This document shows, piece by piece, positions 9,154 through 17,440 of a stretch of 64,000 bases of DNA. The stretch is from contig CAKUDE010000004.1 of the NCBI GenBank assembly GCA_934645175.1, positions 19,765-83,764 of the forward strand, in the 5' to 3' direction. The position numbers were made by a program, and so were the translations under genes. Each line of letters begins with the position of its first letter. Position 1 is the first letter of the stretch. The DNA comes from an uncultured Oscillospiraceae bacterium. Lineage in GTDB: Bacteria; Bacillota; Clostridia; Oscillospirales; Oscillospiraceae. The notes under the pieces were generated by a model. That model saw nothing but the letters and a program-made list of their open reading frames with translations, ran no database searches and was not told the DNA's origin.

Positions 9154-10008
9154 TTACGGGATCAGCTTCTTGCCGATCGTTTCGACACGGCAGATATGAT
9201 CCTTCTCATCCTGCTGCTCCTGATCGCGATAGACACCGTTTCGGTTCATCAGCTCCGCGAAATCAACCTGATGACCGTCGAAATCCGGTCCGTCGACACA
9301 GGCAAATTTCACTTCGCCGCCCACGGTAACGCGGCAGCCGCCGCACATACCGGTGCCGTCAACCATGATCGGATTGAGCGAAACAAGCGTCTTCACCCCA
9401 AACGGCTCGGTAGTCTTGCAGACAAACTTCATCATAGGCACCGGACCGATGGCCAGCACCTCATCATACTGCGTCCCGGCTTCAAGAAGCTGCTGGAGCT
9501 TCACGGTGACAAAGCCGTGCTCACCGTAGGAGCCATCGTCGGTCATTAAGTACAGGTTGTCACTGCACGCACGGAATTCGTCCTCAAGAATGACGATGTC
9601 CTTATTGCGGAATCCGACAATCACATCGACCTCGCAGCCGGCTTCCTTAAAGGCCTGCGCGGAGGGCAACGCAATGGCGCAGCCGACACCGCCGCCGACG
9701 ACGCAGACGCGCTTCAAGCCCTCGGTATGGGTGGGATGACCCAGCGGGCCGACAAAATCGCGAATGCAGTCGCCGACGTTCAGCGAGCCGAGCATCTTAG
9801 TGGAAAGGCCAACCTTCTGGAAAATGATCGTAACGGTGCCCTTTTCGCGGTCATAGCCGGCAATGGTCAGCGGCACACGCTCTCCGCACTCATCAATGCG
9901 GAAAATAATGAACTGTCCGGCCTGAGCCTTTTTTGCAACGAAGGGAGCCTCAATCTCCAGCAGCGTAACTGCGGAGTTCAATTCCTTCTTGCGAACGATC
10001 TTGAACAT
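9154..10008 (-). CDS. nfnA: Ferredoxin-NADP reductase subunit alpha, NfnA type
   Basis: This protein of about 284 residues has an FAD-binding and an NAD-binding domain plus a C-terminal [2Fe-2S] site, related to the PyrK/dihydroorotate dehydrogenase electron-transfer subunit. VVGGGVGCAIALPSAQAFKEAG is the nucleotide-binding loop, quoted here only in part as GGGVGCAIALP. MCGGCRV and the following C in FACVDGPDFDGHQVDF make the cluster site. The start at 10008 is preferred because AAAGGA lies 8 bases before it; an in-frame ATG nine bases earlier would overlap the ribosome binding site. It is the first gene of a two-gene operon with nfnB. Confidence 0.87.
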   Translation of the reverse strand: MFKIVRKKELNSAVTLLEIEAPFVAKKAQAGQFIIFRIDECGERVPLTIAGYDREKGTVTIIFQKVGLSTKMLGSLNVGDCIRDFVGPLGHPTHTEGLKRVCVVGGGVGCAIALPSAQAFKEAGCEVDVIVGFRNKDIVILEDEFRACSDNLYLMTDDGSYGEHGFVTVKLQQLLEAGTQYDEVLAIGPVPMMKFVCKTTEPFGVKTLVSLNPIMVDGTGMCGGCRVTVGGEVKFACVDGPDFDGHQVDFAELMNRNGVYRDQEQQDEKDHICRVETIGKKLIP

Positions 10009-10058
10009 GGTATCCATCCTTTCGCGGAGGGCATAGCCTCCAATCTTACTCCGAGCGT

Positions 10059-10086
10059 ATTATAACATATATACGGAAGAATGCAA
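10059..10086 (-). promoter_or_regulatory. Promoter of nfnAB
   Basis: On the minus strand, TTGCAT (10081-10086), a 16-base spacer and TATAAT (10059-10064), about 50 bases before the nfnA start. Confidence 0.75.
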
Positions 10087-10102
10087 GCGATTGACCCTGG
10101 AA

Positions 10103-11065
10103 TTACGGAAAAAATTTGTCGAAGTCGTAAACGCAGACCGGCTGCGTCCCGATCTTTTCCCACGAAAACTCCGAAATCAGCTCTCGTGCCGAAATTTTTA
10201 CAGCATATGGTAAAATACCGCTGAGGTAGCCCAAAGAGCCGATAATCTGTTCCGCCGAGAACCTATCGCGTAGGTGCGACAGCTCCAGATCATGGTCGCG
10301 TTTACTGAGTCTTCGCCCGTCCGGTGCAACCAGCAGAGGCACATGGCAGTAGGACGGCGGCGTCAGGCTCAGCTTATGATACAGCCAGAGCTGTCTGGGC
10401 GTCGAGCCGAGAAGATCAGCCCCGCGAACCACCTGCGTAACGCCGCCGAATGCATCATCGCAAACGACGGCAAGCTGGTATGCATATACGCCGTCCGAGC
10501 GCCGCAGAATGAAATCGCCGCACTCCTGCGCCAAATTTTGTGAAACCTGCCCGAATACGCCGTCGATAAATGTGATCGTTTCATCGGGCACACGGATTCG
10601 CCACGCCGGAGGGCGCGTCTTTTCCTTACGCTGGGCATCGGTCAGGCTGCGGCAGGTGCCGGGATAGATCGTTTCCCCGTCTGAGGCGTGCGGCGCGGAG
10701 GCGGCGTGCAGCTCCGCGCGGGAGCAGTAGCAGGGATATATGTCTGCGCTCAGACGTTCAAACGCCCCGCGATATGCCTCGGTGCGCGTGCTCTGCAACG
10801 GCATTTCCGCGTCCCAGTCCAGTCCAAGCCAGCGAAGATCGTCCCGAAGCGCCGCAATATATTCCGGTTTGGAGCGCTCCGGATCCAGGTCTTCGACACG
10901 CAGGAGCATGACGCCGTTCACTGCACGAACGGAAAGCCATGCAAGCAGCGCCGTAAAAACGTTCCCCAAATGCATTCGTCCCGAGGGACTGGGCGCGAAG
11001 CGGCCGACCGCAGGTGCGGTCGGAGCAGTCTCGTCATATATTTCTGATTCATTCCCAATTTTCAT
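10103..11065 (-). CDS. gluQ: Glutamyl-Q tRNA(Asp) synthetase
   Basis: This 320-residue enzyme attaches glutamate to the queuosine base of tRNA(Asp). It is a truncated GluRS-like protein lacking the anticodon-binding domain. It shows GRFAPSPSGRMHLGN (HIGH-type signature), RVEDLDPER, a Cys/Tyr zinc site (CYCSR ... YPGTCR) and SKRDHD as the KMSKR-type loop. The length fits GluQRS and is too short for a full GluRS. The start overlaps the end of the upstream membrane-protein gene by 17 bases, suggesting translational coupling; no strong ribosome binding site is visible. It transcribes toward nfnA, and no clear terminator separates the two. Confidence 0.92.
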   Translation of the reverse strand: MKIGNESEIYDETAPTAPAVGRFAPSPSGRMHLGNVFTALLAWLSVRAVNGVMLLRVEDLDPERSKPEYIAALRDDLRWLGLDWDAEMPLQSTRTEAYRGAFERLSADIYPCYCSRAELHAASAPHASDGETIYPGTCRSLTDAQRKEKTRPPAWRIRVPDETITFIDGVFGQVSQNLAQECGDFILRRSDGVYAYQLAVVCDDAFGGVTQVVRGADLLGSTPRQLWLYHKLSLTPPSYCHVPLLVAPDGRRLSKRDHDLELSHLRDRFSAEQIIGSLGYLSGILPYAVKISARELISEFSWEKIGTQPVCVYDFDKFFP

Positions 11066-13631
11066 AGCGTATCACCGAAGCTCGATCGATCGTTCCGTCC
11101 ACGATCGGATACAATACGATACCTGTCGATTCTTGGATAACCCAGTAAGCCTCGTCGATTGCCTCCGGGAACTGCATATCCGCATCGGCGTGCAGGAAAA
11201 GCGTCAGATCTCCGTACGGGCCGATGGTGTATGTTCCGCTTCTGCCGCTGCCGGCAGTGATATCCCACGTTTTGCAATTGTATGCATATTCCCCGTATCC
11301 GTCCTCCCGTACCGTATATTCGACCCAGCCGCGGCTCCAGGTCATATCCGGGCGGAGCACCAGTTCCTCAATTTGCAGCACCGTATCGGATAGCTCATAG
11401 TAGTTCACCCATCGGTTTTGCAGCTCCGTGCGCCACATCTCGGGATACTCGACGGAGGGATCCGGCAGCTCCGCAAGCGGCCCTTCCGGTCCGGGGCGGT
11501 GCTCAAAAGCACGCTCCACATCCGTGAAAACGTTTTTCAACATCAGAACATCGCCTTCAAACCAGAACTCATAAATCCGGTCAATCGGTTCACCGTCCGT
11601 CGCGGAAGTACCGTTGATATGCAAGGTCCCGTCGGAATTGGAGATGATGTATTCTCCTTCCGCGCCGGCCCCGCCGCCGTGCAGCCAATACATTCCGTCA
11701 ATACGGGTCAGGTTGTCAACGCCCTGGTCGTCCATAATCAGAGCGTACAAGCATTCGTCCCACTGAAATTCGCAGTTTTCGTAAAAGTGGAACTTCTCCG
11801 CAACGATTTGATCCTCACCGTCATAGCGCCAGGTTGTCCATGCGCCGAGAAGCCGCCCATAAACACTCATTTCGGGATCAAAGGAGTATGCCTTTCCCTC
11901 AATCCAACGGTTCATGTCATCAAGGTCGCCCTTCAGAATCGCAAAGCTATGGAATTTCCGTTCTCCATGCTCCGTCTCTACGTACAATCCCCGGAAATCC
12001 GGTGAATCGGCAGGATACTCGATGCACAGAATGCCGTTGGTGAGTGCCTCGCTTTTCCATCCGTTATCGTCTGACAAATACAGCGTATCGGACTCCGCAG
12101 TACCGAAGGTCACACAGAGATAGCAGCGGCTCTCCGTGGCATAGCAGAAAGCATTTGACCCGAGCACATAGTCGATACTCGAGGTGTCCGGTCGGCGAAG
12201 CCACGCAGGCCTGCCGCCGATACGCTCCGGGGGAAGCTCCCTCTCCACAGTCACCTTCGCAAGCTCCCGGGTCGGCTCTGTAGGCGCCGTCGGCTCGGAT
12301 TTCCCCGGAATGTTTTCCGGCGGGCGGCTGCTGCCCCACGAACCGCCCCAGCGGATCAGGGCAAAAACGACTGCGGCGCCTGCAATCAGCAGCAGCACCG
12401 TTACCGCAATCCGCCCGGCCTTCCCTTTTTCCCGCTCCTCCTTCGGAGCAGGGCCTGATTCCGAGAGCTTCAGCGCAATTCTCTCAAGCAGTGCATGATA
12501 ATCCTCGGCGTGTGCCATTGCCTCCGGGTACTCCCAGTCAAGGGCAATCCGGAACCAGTATGCGGCCTCCTCGTCGGCTCCGGTTTTCCCGAGTCTGTCG
12601 GCAAGCAGCCAGCAGGCTTCCGCGCTTCCGCTTTTTGCAGCATCGGTCAGCGTGCGAAGCGCCTGTTCATCGGACTGCTGTCCGGCAAGCGCCAGCAGTG
12701 CAGGGTAGTATTTCGCTTCCGCCGCACGCTCGAGCAGCTCCAACGCCCTGCCCTCAAAGGCCGGTGCATCTCCCTTCAGCAGGACGGCGAGGCCGTACGC
12801 GGCATAGGGATTGTCCTCTGCAACCATACGTTCCAGTTCCTGTACGTCTTCCCTGCCGGAAAAACCGCTCTTTACCGCCGCAAGCTCCCGATCATTGCCC
12901 GCAAGGCGATACTTTGCATAATCCTGCGCAGCACCGGCCTCATGCGCTCTTGCCTTTTCCCGAATCTCAGGCGTTCTGTAGCGCGCTTGCGTGTGGGCAA
13001 CGCGCCACCGGAGCAACTTTACTGGGAAAAAGAGAGCATAGATGCCGAGCGTAATGGGCGTCAACAGGACGAAGAGCAGATATTTGACAAAGAGCTGCCC
13101 ACCGGAACCGTTGAAAACCATCGGGCTGCCCCCGATATGCGTATGCTTGGCCTCCCATTTCAGCACGTTCTTCTCCGCCCATGCTCGTCCGATCCCAAAT
13201 GTCACAAGCGTGAACAGGAATGCCAGCAGATGAACCCCAAGGAAACCTCCCGGCCCGCCGGAAAACCGGCTCTCAACCGGTTCCGATTCATCGGCGTACC
13301 TTGTGTGCTTCACCGTCCATTTTTTGATACCGAGGCCAAGCCAGATACCGTAGATTCCAAAGGTAATGATGGTCAGAAGCACCCATAGCAGGTATTTCCC
13401 GATCAACTGTGCACCCGAACCGTCAAAGGTCAATCGTCTGCCGTTGATTATGGTGTGCTTTGTCTCCCATCGCTGCATCATACAGTGCATCCATGGATAT
13501 GCAATCCCCAGAGTAATCACGCAGACAAAGAAGCTCAGAAGACGATAGCCGATCATCTGCGCGGTTTTCCCGTCAAAAAGGGAAACATCACCCGTATCGA
13601 CTGCCGTGTACCCGTTACCGTTTTCAGCCAT
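11049..13631 (-). CDS. Large multi-domain membrane protein with DUF898-like repeats and Sel1-like repeats
   Basis: This 860-residue protein of unknown function has three regions. Residues 1-220 hold DUF898/YjgN-like membrane units with recurring motifs such as FDGSGAQLIGKYLL and FNGSGGQLFVKYLL, spaced by W/R/H motifs (RWETKHT, KWTVKHT, KWEAKHT, RWRVAHT). Residues about 250-390 resemble Sel1/TPR repeats. One transmembrane helix (about 412-432) is followed by a roughly 420-residue presumably extracytoplasmic part rich in W, Y and acidic residues. That region repeats a lipocalin-like 'size of effect' pattern (MYWLHGGGAGAEGEYIIS and TYTIGPYGDLTLFLH). A minus-strand promoter precedes the start. 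Its role is unknown. Confidence 0.78.
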   Translation of the reverse strand: MAENGNGYTAVDTGDVSLFDGKTAQMIGYRLLSFFVCVITLGIAYPWMHCMMQRWETKHTIINGRRLTFDGSGAQLIGKYLLWVLLTIITFGIYGIWLGLGIKKWTVKHTRYADESEPVESRFSGGPGGFLGVHLLAFLFTLVTFGIGRAWAEKNVLKWEAKHTHIGGSPMVFNGSGGQLFVKYLLFVLLTPITLGIYALFFPVKLLRWRVAHTQARYRTPEIREKARAHEAGAAQDYAKYRLAGNDRELAAVKSGFSGREDVQELERMVAEDNPYAAYGLAVLLKGDAPAFEGRALELLERAAEAKYYPALLALAGQQSDEQALRTLTDAAKSGSAEACWLLADRLGKTGADEEAAYWFRIALDWEYPEAMAHAEDYHALLERIALKLSESGPAPKEEREKGKAGRIAVTVLLLIAGAAVVFALIRWGGSWGSSRPPENIPGKSEPTAPTEPTRELAKVTVERELPPERIGGRPAWLRRPDTSSIDYVLGSNAFCYATESRCYLCVTFGTAESDTLYLSDDNGWKSEALTNGILCIEYPADSPDFRGLYVETEHGERKFHSFAILKGDLDDMNRWIEGKAYSFDPEMSVYGRLLGAWTTWRYDGEDQIVAEKFHFYENCEFQWDECLYALIMDDQGVDNLTRIDGMYWLHGGGAGAEGEYIISNSDGTLHINGTSATDGEPIDRIYEFWFEGDVLMLKNVFTDVERAFEHRPGPEGPLAELPDPSVEYPEMWRTELQNRWVNYYELSDTVLQIEELVLRPDMTWSRGWVEYTVREDGYGEYAYNCKTWDITAGSGRSGTYTIGPYGDLTLFLHADADMQFPEAIDEAYWVIQESTGIVLYPIVDGTIDRASVIRYENWE

Positions 13632-13681
13632 TTGCTTTTCCTCACATTCTCTCTGAATTGATTCAAAATGCTTTCAAATAC

Positions 13682-13710
13682 ATTCTAACAGATTCTTCTT
13701 GATTTTGCAA
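13682..13710 (-). promoter_or_regulatory. Promoter of the DUF898/Sel1 membrane-protein gene
   Basis: On the minus strand, TTGCAA (13705-13710), a 17-base spacer and TAGAAT (13682-13687), about 50 bases before the start codon at 13631. Confidence 0.72.
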
Positions 13711-13785
13711 CAGACTGTTCACACTTTTTGAACCCCTGTTACTTTTCCGCAGCAGAATACGGCGAAGTCGTATATGTCGATTTTC

Positions 13786-13814
13786 TTGCATTCTCGACCA
13801 AAATATGTTATACT
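13786..13814 (+). promoter_or_regulatory. Promoter of the coiled-coil / LytTR two-component unit
   Basis: TTGCAT at 13786-13791, 17-base spacer, TATACT at 13809-13814, divergent from the promoter at 13682-13710. Confidence 0.75.
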
Positions 13815-13891
13815 TTTTTCGAAAACGTCAAAAAACCGGGGTGTCGCACCGCGGAAGGTCGCTTCTGCGCACATCGGAAGGAGGAATACGA

Positions 13892-14368
13892 ATGAACGAA
13901 AAGGAACTCAGAAGGCTGAACCGTTCCGAGCTTTTGGAAATGCTGATCGCTCAGACGAAAAAAACGGAGCGTTTGGAAAAGGAACTTGCGGAAGCAACGG
14001 AGTCACTGGAAAAGCGCGAGCTGAACATCCGGGAGGCCGGAACAATGGCGGAAGCTGCGCTGCGTCTGAACGGCATCTTTGAAGCGGCGGACAAGGCTGC
14101 CGCCGAGTATCTGGAATCGATTCGCGTGCAAGCAAACAACGCCTCCAAGCTCTATGAATCGACAGAGCTTCAGGCAAATTCGATGCTCCGCGATGCCGAG
14201 GCAAGGGCGGAGCGGCTGATTGCGGAGGCGGAAGCAAAGAGCGCTGCAATCTGCGCCGATGCGGCACAACGGCGTCAGGCCGTGCTTGCCGAAGCAGACG
14301 AGGAGCGCAGGAAACAGCTTGCAGATTTTCAGAAACAATTTGCGGAATTCCTGAGCAGTCATTCCTGA
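13892..14368 (+). CDS. Coiled-coil protein of unknown function
   Basis: This is a 158-residue soluble protein made almost entirely of charged, Ala/Glu/Arg-rich helices (ELRRLNRSELLEMLIAQT at the start, then long EAEAKSAAICADAAQRR-type heptads), so a rod or scaffold. The start at 13892 is fixed by GGAGG before it; the frame is open further upstream without a signal. It precedes a LytTR response regulator by 9 bases and is probably co-transcribed with it. Similar short proteins occur in Ruminococcaceae genomes without known function. A DivIVA-like or membrane-remodelling role is possible but not shown. Confidence 0.72.
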   Translation: MNEKELRRLNRSELLEMLIAQTKKTERLEKELAEATESLEKRELNIREAGTMAEAALRLNGIFEAADKAAAEYLESIRVQANNASKLYESTELQANSMLRDAEARAERLIAEAEAKSAAICADAAQRRQAVLAEADEERRKQLADFQKQFAEFLSSHS

Positions 14369-14377
14369 GCAGCGGAT

Positions 14378-15076
14378 ATGGCTTACAGAATCGCGGTCTG
14401 CGACGATTGCGACGCAGACCGGCAATACGTTTCCGCTCTTGTGGAGCGCTGGGCTGTCGCCTCCGGCCATACGATCCATATTGATGCATTTCCATCCGCC
14501 GAATGTTTTTTATTCCACTATACCGAGGGCAGCGACTATGATATTCTGCTTCTTGACATTGAAATGGGCGAAATGGATGGCGTGGCGATGGCCAGGCGGC
14601 TCAGAAAAAGCAACGATACCATGCAGATCATTTTCATCACCGGCTACTCCGATTACATCGCGGAGGGTTATGAGGTCGCCGCGCTCCACTATCTGATGAA
14701 GCCGGTGAAAGAGGAAAAGCTCAATTCCGTACTTACGCGGGCCGTAGAGAAGCTCTCTAAAAACGAAAGAGTCCTCTGCTTTGAAAGCAGTGGGGAAACG
14801 GTGCGTATCGCAATTTACCGGATTCGCTATGCCGATGTTCACGGAAATTATGTTACGATACACTCCGAGTCTGATTTCATCGTGAAAATGCCGCTGGGTG
14901 AACTGGAAAAGCAGCTTGACGAGCGCTTCTACCGCGTTGGCCGCTCCTGTATCGTCAATTTAAGTCAGATCAGCCGCGTGACCAAAACGGAGATTAAACT
15001 GAGCGACGGAACTGCCATTGCCCTGCCGAGAGGCGCATACGACGGGGTTAACCGCGCAATCATTCACATGAGGTGA
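14378..15076 (+). CDS. LytTR-family response regulator (AgrA-like)
   Basis: This 232-residue transcription factor has a receiver domain (residues 1-120: acidic pair in VCDDCDADR, phosphoacceptor D in ILLLDIEMGEMDG, T in IFITGYS, K in LMKPVKEEK) and a C-terminal LytTR DNA-binding domain (about 130-232, with IRYADVHGNYVTIHS and FYRVGRSCIVNLSQI). The family usually controls bacteriocin, virulence or wall functions and binds paired 9-bp direct repeats. The kinase gene begins 5 bases after its stop, so the two form a two-component pair. Confidence 0.9.
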   Translation: MAYRIAVCDDCDADRQYVSALVERWAVASGHTIHIDAFPSAECFLFHYTEGSDYDILLLDIEMGEMDGVAMARRLRKSNDTMQIIFITGYSDYIAEGYEVAALHYLMKPVKEEKLNSVLTRAVEKLSKNERVLCFESSGETVRIAIYRIRYADVHGNYVTIHSESDFIVKMPLGELEKQLDERFYRVGRSCIVNLSQISRVTKTEIKLSDGTAIALPRGAYDGVNRAIIHMR

Positions 15077-15081
15077 CCTCC

Positions 15082-15744
15082 ATGGGATGGCTGACAAAAA
15101 GGATCAACAAACAGATAGCCTCCTACCAGCAAGAGCTGATTGAAACGCATTATCGCGAAGTCGATAATATGTATCGCCAGATCCGGGGATGGCGGCACGA
15201 TTACCGCAACCATATCCAGACGATGAAAGCCTACGCAGCTGCCGAAGATTGGGATGCCATCCGCAATTACCTTGATCTGCTCGACGAAGATCTGACTACC
15301 GTTGACACGGTTATTAAGACCGGCAATTCTATGACCGATGCTATTCTCAATTCCAAGATCTCGCTTGCAAAGGCGAAAGGTATTGAGGTCGTTGCAGATG
15401 CACATATTCCCGTCAAGCTGAAATCCTCGGAGATCGACCTGTGCTGTATCATCGGCAATCTCTTTGACAACGCCATTGAAGCAAGTGTGAAACTACCGGA
15501 AAATCAACGCTTGATTCGTGTTCACATGGATGTGAAAAACACCCAGCTCTACATTTCCTTTACCAACTTTACCGCCGGCAAAAAGCTGAAGAAGGAAGGC
15601 AAACTGTTCCGCAGTACGAAATGCAAAGGCCACGGCTTCGGCCTTGTCCGTATTGACTCGATCGTAGAACGGCTGGACGGATATATCAGCCGCAACAGCG
15701 AAGAAGGCGCATTTACCACAGAGATCCTTCTTCCCCAAATATAA
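15082..15744 (+). CDS. GHKL-domain sensor kinase lacking a membrane sensor (AgrC-like cytoplasmic part)
   Basis: This protein of about 220 residues has a dimerisation helix with the phosphorylatable His in RHDYRNHIQTMK, an N box in NLFDNAIEASV and a G box in GHGFGLVRI, as in AgrC/VirS kinases. No transmembrane segment or sensor domain precedes the His, whereas AgrC-type kinases normally carry five to seven membrane helices. The ATG at 15082 is chosen because AGGTGA lies just before it; a GTG three codons earlier overlaps the preceding stop. It presumably needs a separate sensor or responds to a cytoplasmic signal. It lies directly upstream of the fucosidase gene. Confidence 0.85.
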   Translation: MGWLTKRINKQIASYQQELIETHYREVDNMYRQIRGWRHDYRNHIQTMKAYAAAEDWDAIRNYLDLLDEDLTTVDTVIKTGNSMTDAILNSKISLAKAKGIEVVADAHIPVKLKSSEIDLCCIIGNLFDNAIEASVKLPENQRLIRVHMDVKNTQLYISFTNFTAGKKLKKEGKLFRSTKCKGHGFGLVRIDSIVERLDGYISRNSEEGAFTTEILLPQI

Positions 15745-15756
15745 AGGAGTTTACTT

Positions 15757-17076
15757 ATGCTTCCGATCGACAATGTTCGAAAAACTCCCGGCGAGACTTC
15801 ATGGTTCCGCCGTGCACGCTTTGGCCTGTTTCTGCACTTCGGGCTGTATTCCTGTGCTGCGCGTCACGAATGGATGATGACCCGTGAAAAGCGTACCGTC
15901 GAGGATTATTCGAGATATATGAAGTACTTTGATCCTGATCTTTGCGATATGCACCAATGGGCGCGCGACGCAAAGGCCGCAGGAATGAAGTATGCCGTGC
16001 TGACCACAAAGCACCATGAGGGCTTCTGCCTGTTTGACTCAAAATTCACCGACTACACCGTAATGCACACGCCTGCAAAACGAGACCTGGTGCGTGAATT
16101 TGTCGATGCCTTCCGCAGCGAAGGCCTTCGAGTGGGCTTCTACTATTCCCTGCTCGACTGGCATCATCCGGACTTCACCATAGACCCGAACCACCCCCGA
16201 CGGGACGACCCGGACGTTCCGGAGCAAAACGCACGAAAAAACATGGAGAATTACCGCCGCTATATGCGCGATCAATTGACCGAACTGCTGACTAACTACG
16301 GAAGGATCGACATTCTCTGGCTTGACTTCTCCTACGCTTGGGATAATCCGCCCGAAAAGCCCTGGCTTCGCGGCAAGGGAGCCGAGGACTGGGGCGCAAA
16401 AGAACTCATCGAGCTGGCTCGCCCTCTGCAGCCCGGTATCCTCATCAACAACCGTTCGGACATTGAGCAGGATCTTTGGACGCCGGAGCAATATCAGGTA
16501 CAAAGCTGGCTGCGCCACCCCGAGACCGGAGAGCGCGTCACATGGGAGGCCTGTCAGACCTTCTCCGGCTCCTGGGGCTATTACCGCGACGAAATGAGCT
16601 GGAAGTCGCCGCAAATGCTGCTCCAGATGCTTATCCAGACCGTCTCCTGCGGCGGAAACCTGATTATGAACGTCGGGCCGACCGGACGGGGAGATTTTGA
16701 CACGCGCGCACAGAATGCGCTCGCCGTTTACGGCACATGGATGAAACACAACTGCCGCTCCATCTATGGCTGCACACAGGCTGATGACAGCTTCCACGCT
16801 CCGAACGGCTGCCGCCTGACGCAGAGTGAGGACGGAAAACGTCTCTACGTCCATCTGTTCCAGTATCCTTTTGCATTTTTGGAGCTGCCCGGCTTTGGCG
16901 GCCGTGTGGAATACGCACAGTTTCTGCACGACGGAAGCCAGCTGCAGTTTACGGAAAACGCGGTCGATCACTTCTCTGAGGGTCAGACCGTACAGGATAA
17001 GCTGCTCGTTATCAAGCTTCCGCCGCACCAACCGGAAATTCTTGTCCCGGTTATTGAGTTATTTCTGAAGGAGTGA
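15757..17076 (+). CDS. GH29 alpha-L-fucosidase
   Basis: This 439-residue glycosidase would release L-fucose from mucin, milk or plant glycans. GH29 hallmarks are ARFGLFLHFGLYS near the N-terminus, VLTTKHHEGFCLFDS, and the nucleophile Asp in DILWLDFSY, followed by LLINNR/INNRSDIEQD-type and WGYYRDEMSWKS segments. There is no signal peptide, so the enzyme is intracellular and must act on imported oligosaccharides. AAAGGAG precedes the start and only 12 bases separate it from the kinase stop, so it is probably in the same transcript as the LytTR pair. The short C-terminus lacks a carbohydrate-binding module. Confidence 0.9.
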   Translation: MLPIDNVRKTPGETSWFRRARFGLFLHFGLYSCAARHEWMMTREKRTVEDYSRYMKYFDPDLCDMHQWARDAKAAGMKYAVLTTKHHEGFCLFDSKFTDYTVMHTPAKRDLVREFVDAFRSEGLRVGFYYSLLDWHHPDFTIDPNHPRRDDPDVPEQNARKNMENYRRYMRDQLTELLTNYGRIDILWLDFSYAWDNPPEKPWLRGKGAEDWGAKELIELARPLQPGILINNRSDIEQDLWTPEQYQVQSWLRHPETGERVTWEACQTFSGSWGYYRDEMSWKSPQMLLQMLIQTVSCGGNLIMNVGPTGRGDFDTRAQNALAVYGTWMKHNCRSIYGCTQADDSFHAPNGCRLTQSEDGKRLYVHLFQYPFAFLELPGFGGRVEYAQFLHDGSQLQFTENAVDHFSEGQTVQDKLLVIKLPPHQPEILVPVIELFLKE

Positions 17077-17081
17077 GCACA

Positions 17082-17384
17082 ATGCAGGACATTGACCGTG
17101 AGCTTCGTCCGTTTTTGAATGAAAAGGGACAGCTTACCGCCCTGCCTGCAAAGCGGCGCAAGGCGCTGCTTGCGATCTTCTATCTGGCGGAAAAACTGGA
17201 GGCCGGGCGGGAATACACCGAATCAGAGATCAATGACACGCTCGACGAATGGATGACCTTCCGCGATCACGCGACACTGCGCCGCGAGTTGTTCGAATTG
17301 AAGCTTATTGGCCGCACACCGGACGGCAGCCGCTATTGGCGGACAGACGTGTCGATCTCCCCGGATAAAAGCATGGGTCTATAG
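17082..17384 (+). CDS. DUF2087-domain protein
   Basis: This protein of about 100 residues matches the DUF2087 family (winged-helix-like; often at the end of transcription factors). Typical segments are LPAKRRKALLAIFYLAEKLE, quoted within limits, and FRDHATLRRELFELKLIGR with a closing DGSRYWR. The ATG at 17082 has AAGGAG 8 bases upstream and follows the fucosidase stop by 5 bases, so it is the last gene of that unit. Function is unknown; a regulatory role is suggested only by the domain's usual company. Confidence 0.8.
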   Translation: MQDIDRELRPFLNEKGQLTALPAKRRKALLAIFYLAEKLEAGREYTESEINDTLDEWMTFRDHATLRRELFELKLIGRTPDGSRYWRTDVSISPDKSMGL

Positions 17385-17395
17385 ATAAAATCGAA

Positions 17396-17440
17396 AAATC
17401 TCCCGCGGCAGCGCTGCATTTGCTGTCGCGGGAGATTTAT
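17396..17440. terminator. Bidirectional terminator between DUF2087 and radical SAM genes
   Basis: A nearly perfect 17-bp stem (17396-17412 with 17422-17438) built on AAATCTCCCGCG and CGCGGGAGATTT, ending in T-rich sequence, sits between two convergent genes. Confidence 0.85.

Noticed and set aside
8163..9329. 388-codon plus-strand frame opposite nfnB
   Set aside because: It is the shadow of a well-recognised oxidoreductase gene in high-GC sequence.
9154..10017. NfnA start at 10017
   Set aside because: The AAAGGA ribosome binding site directly abuts that ATG; the ATG at 10008 has proper 8-base spacing.
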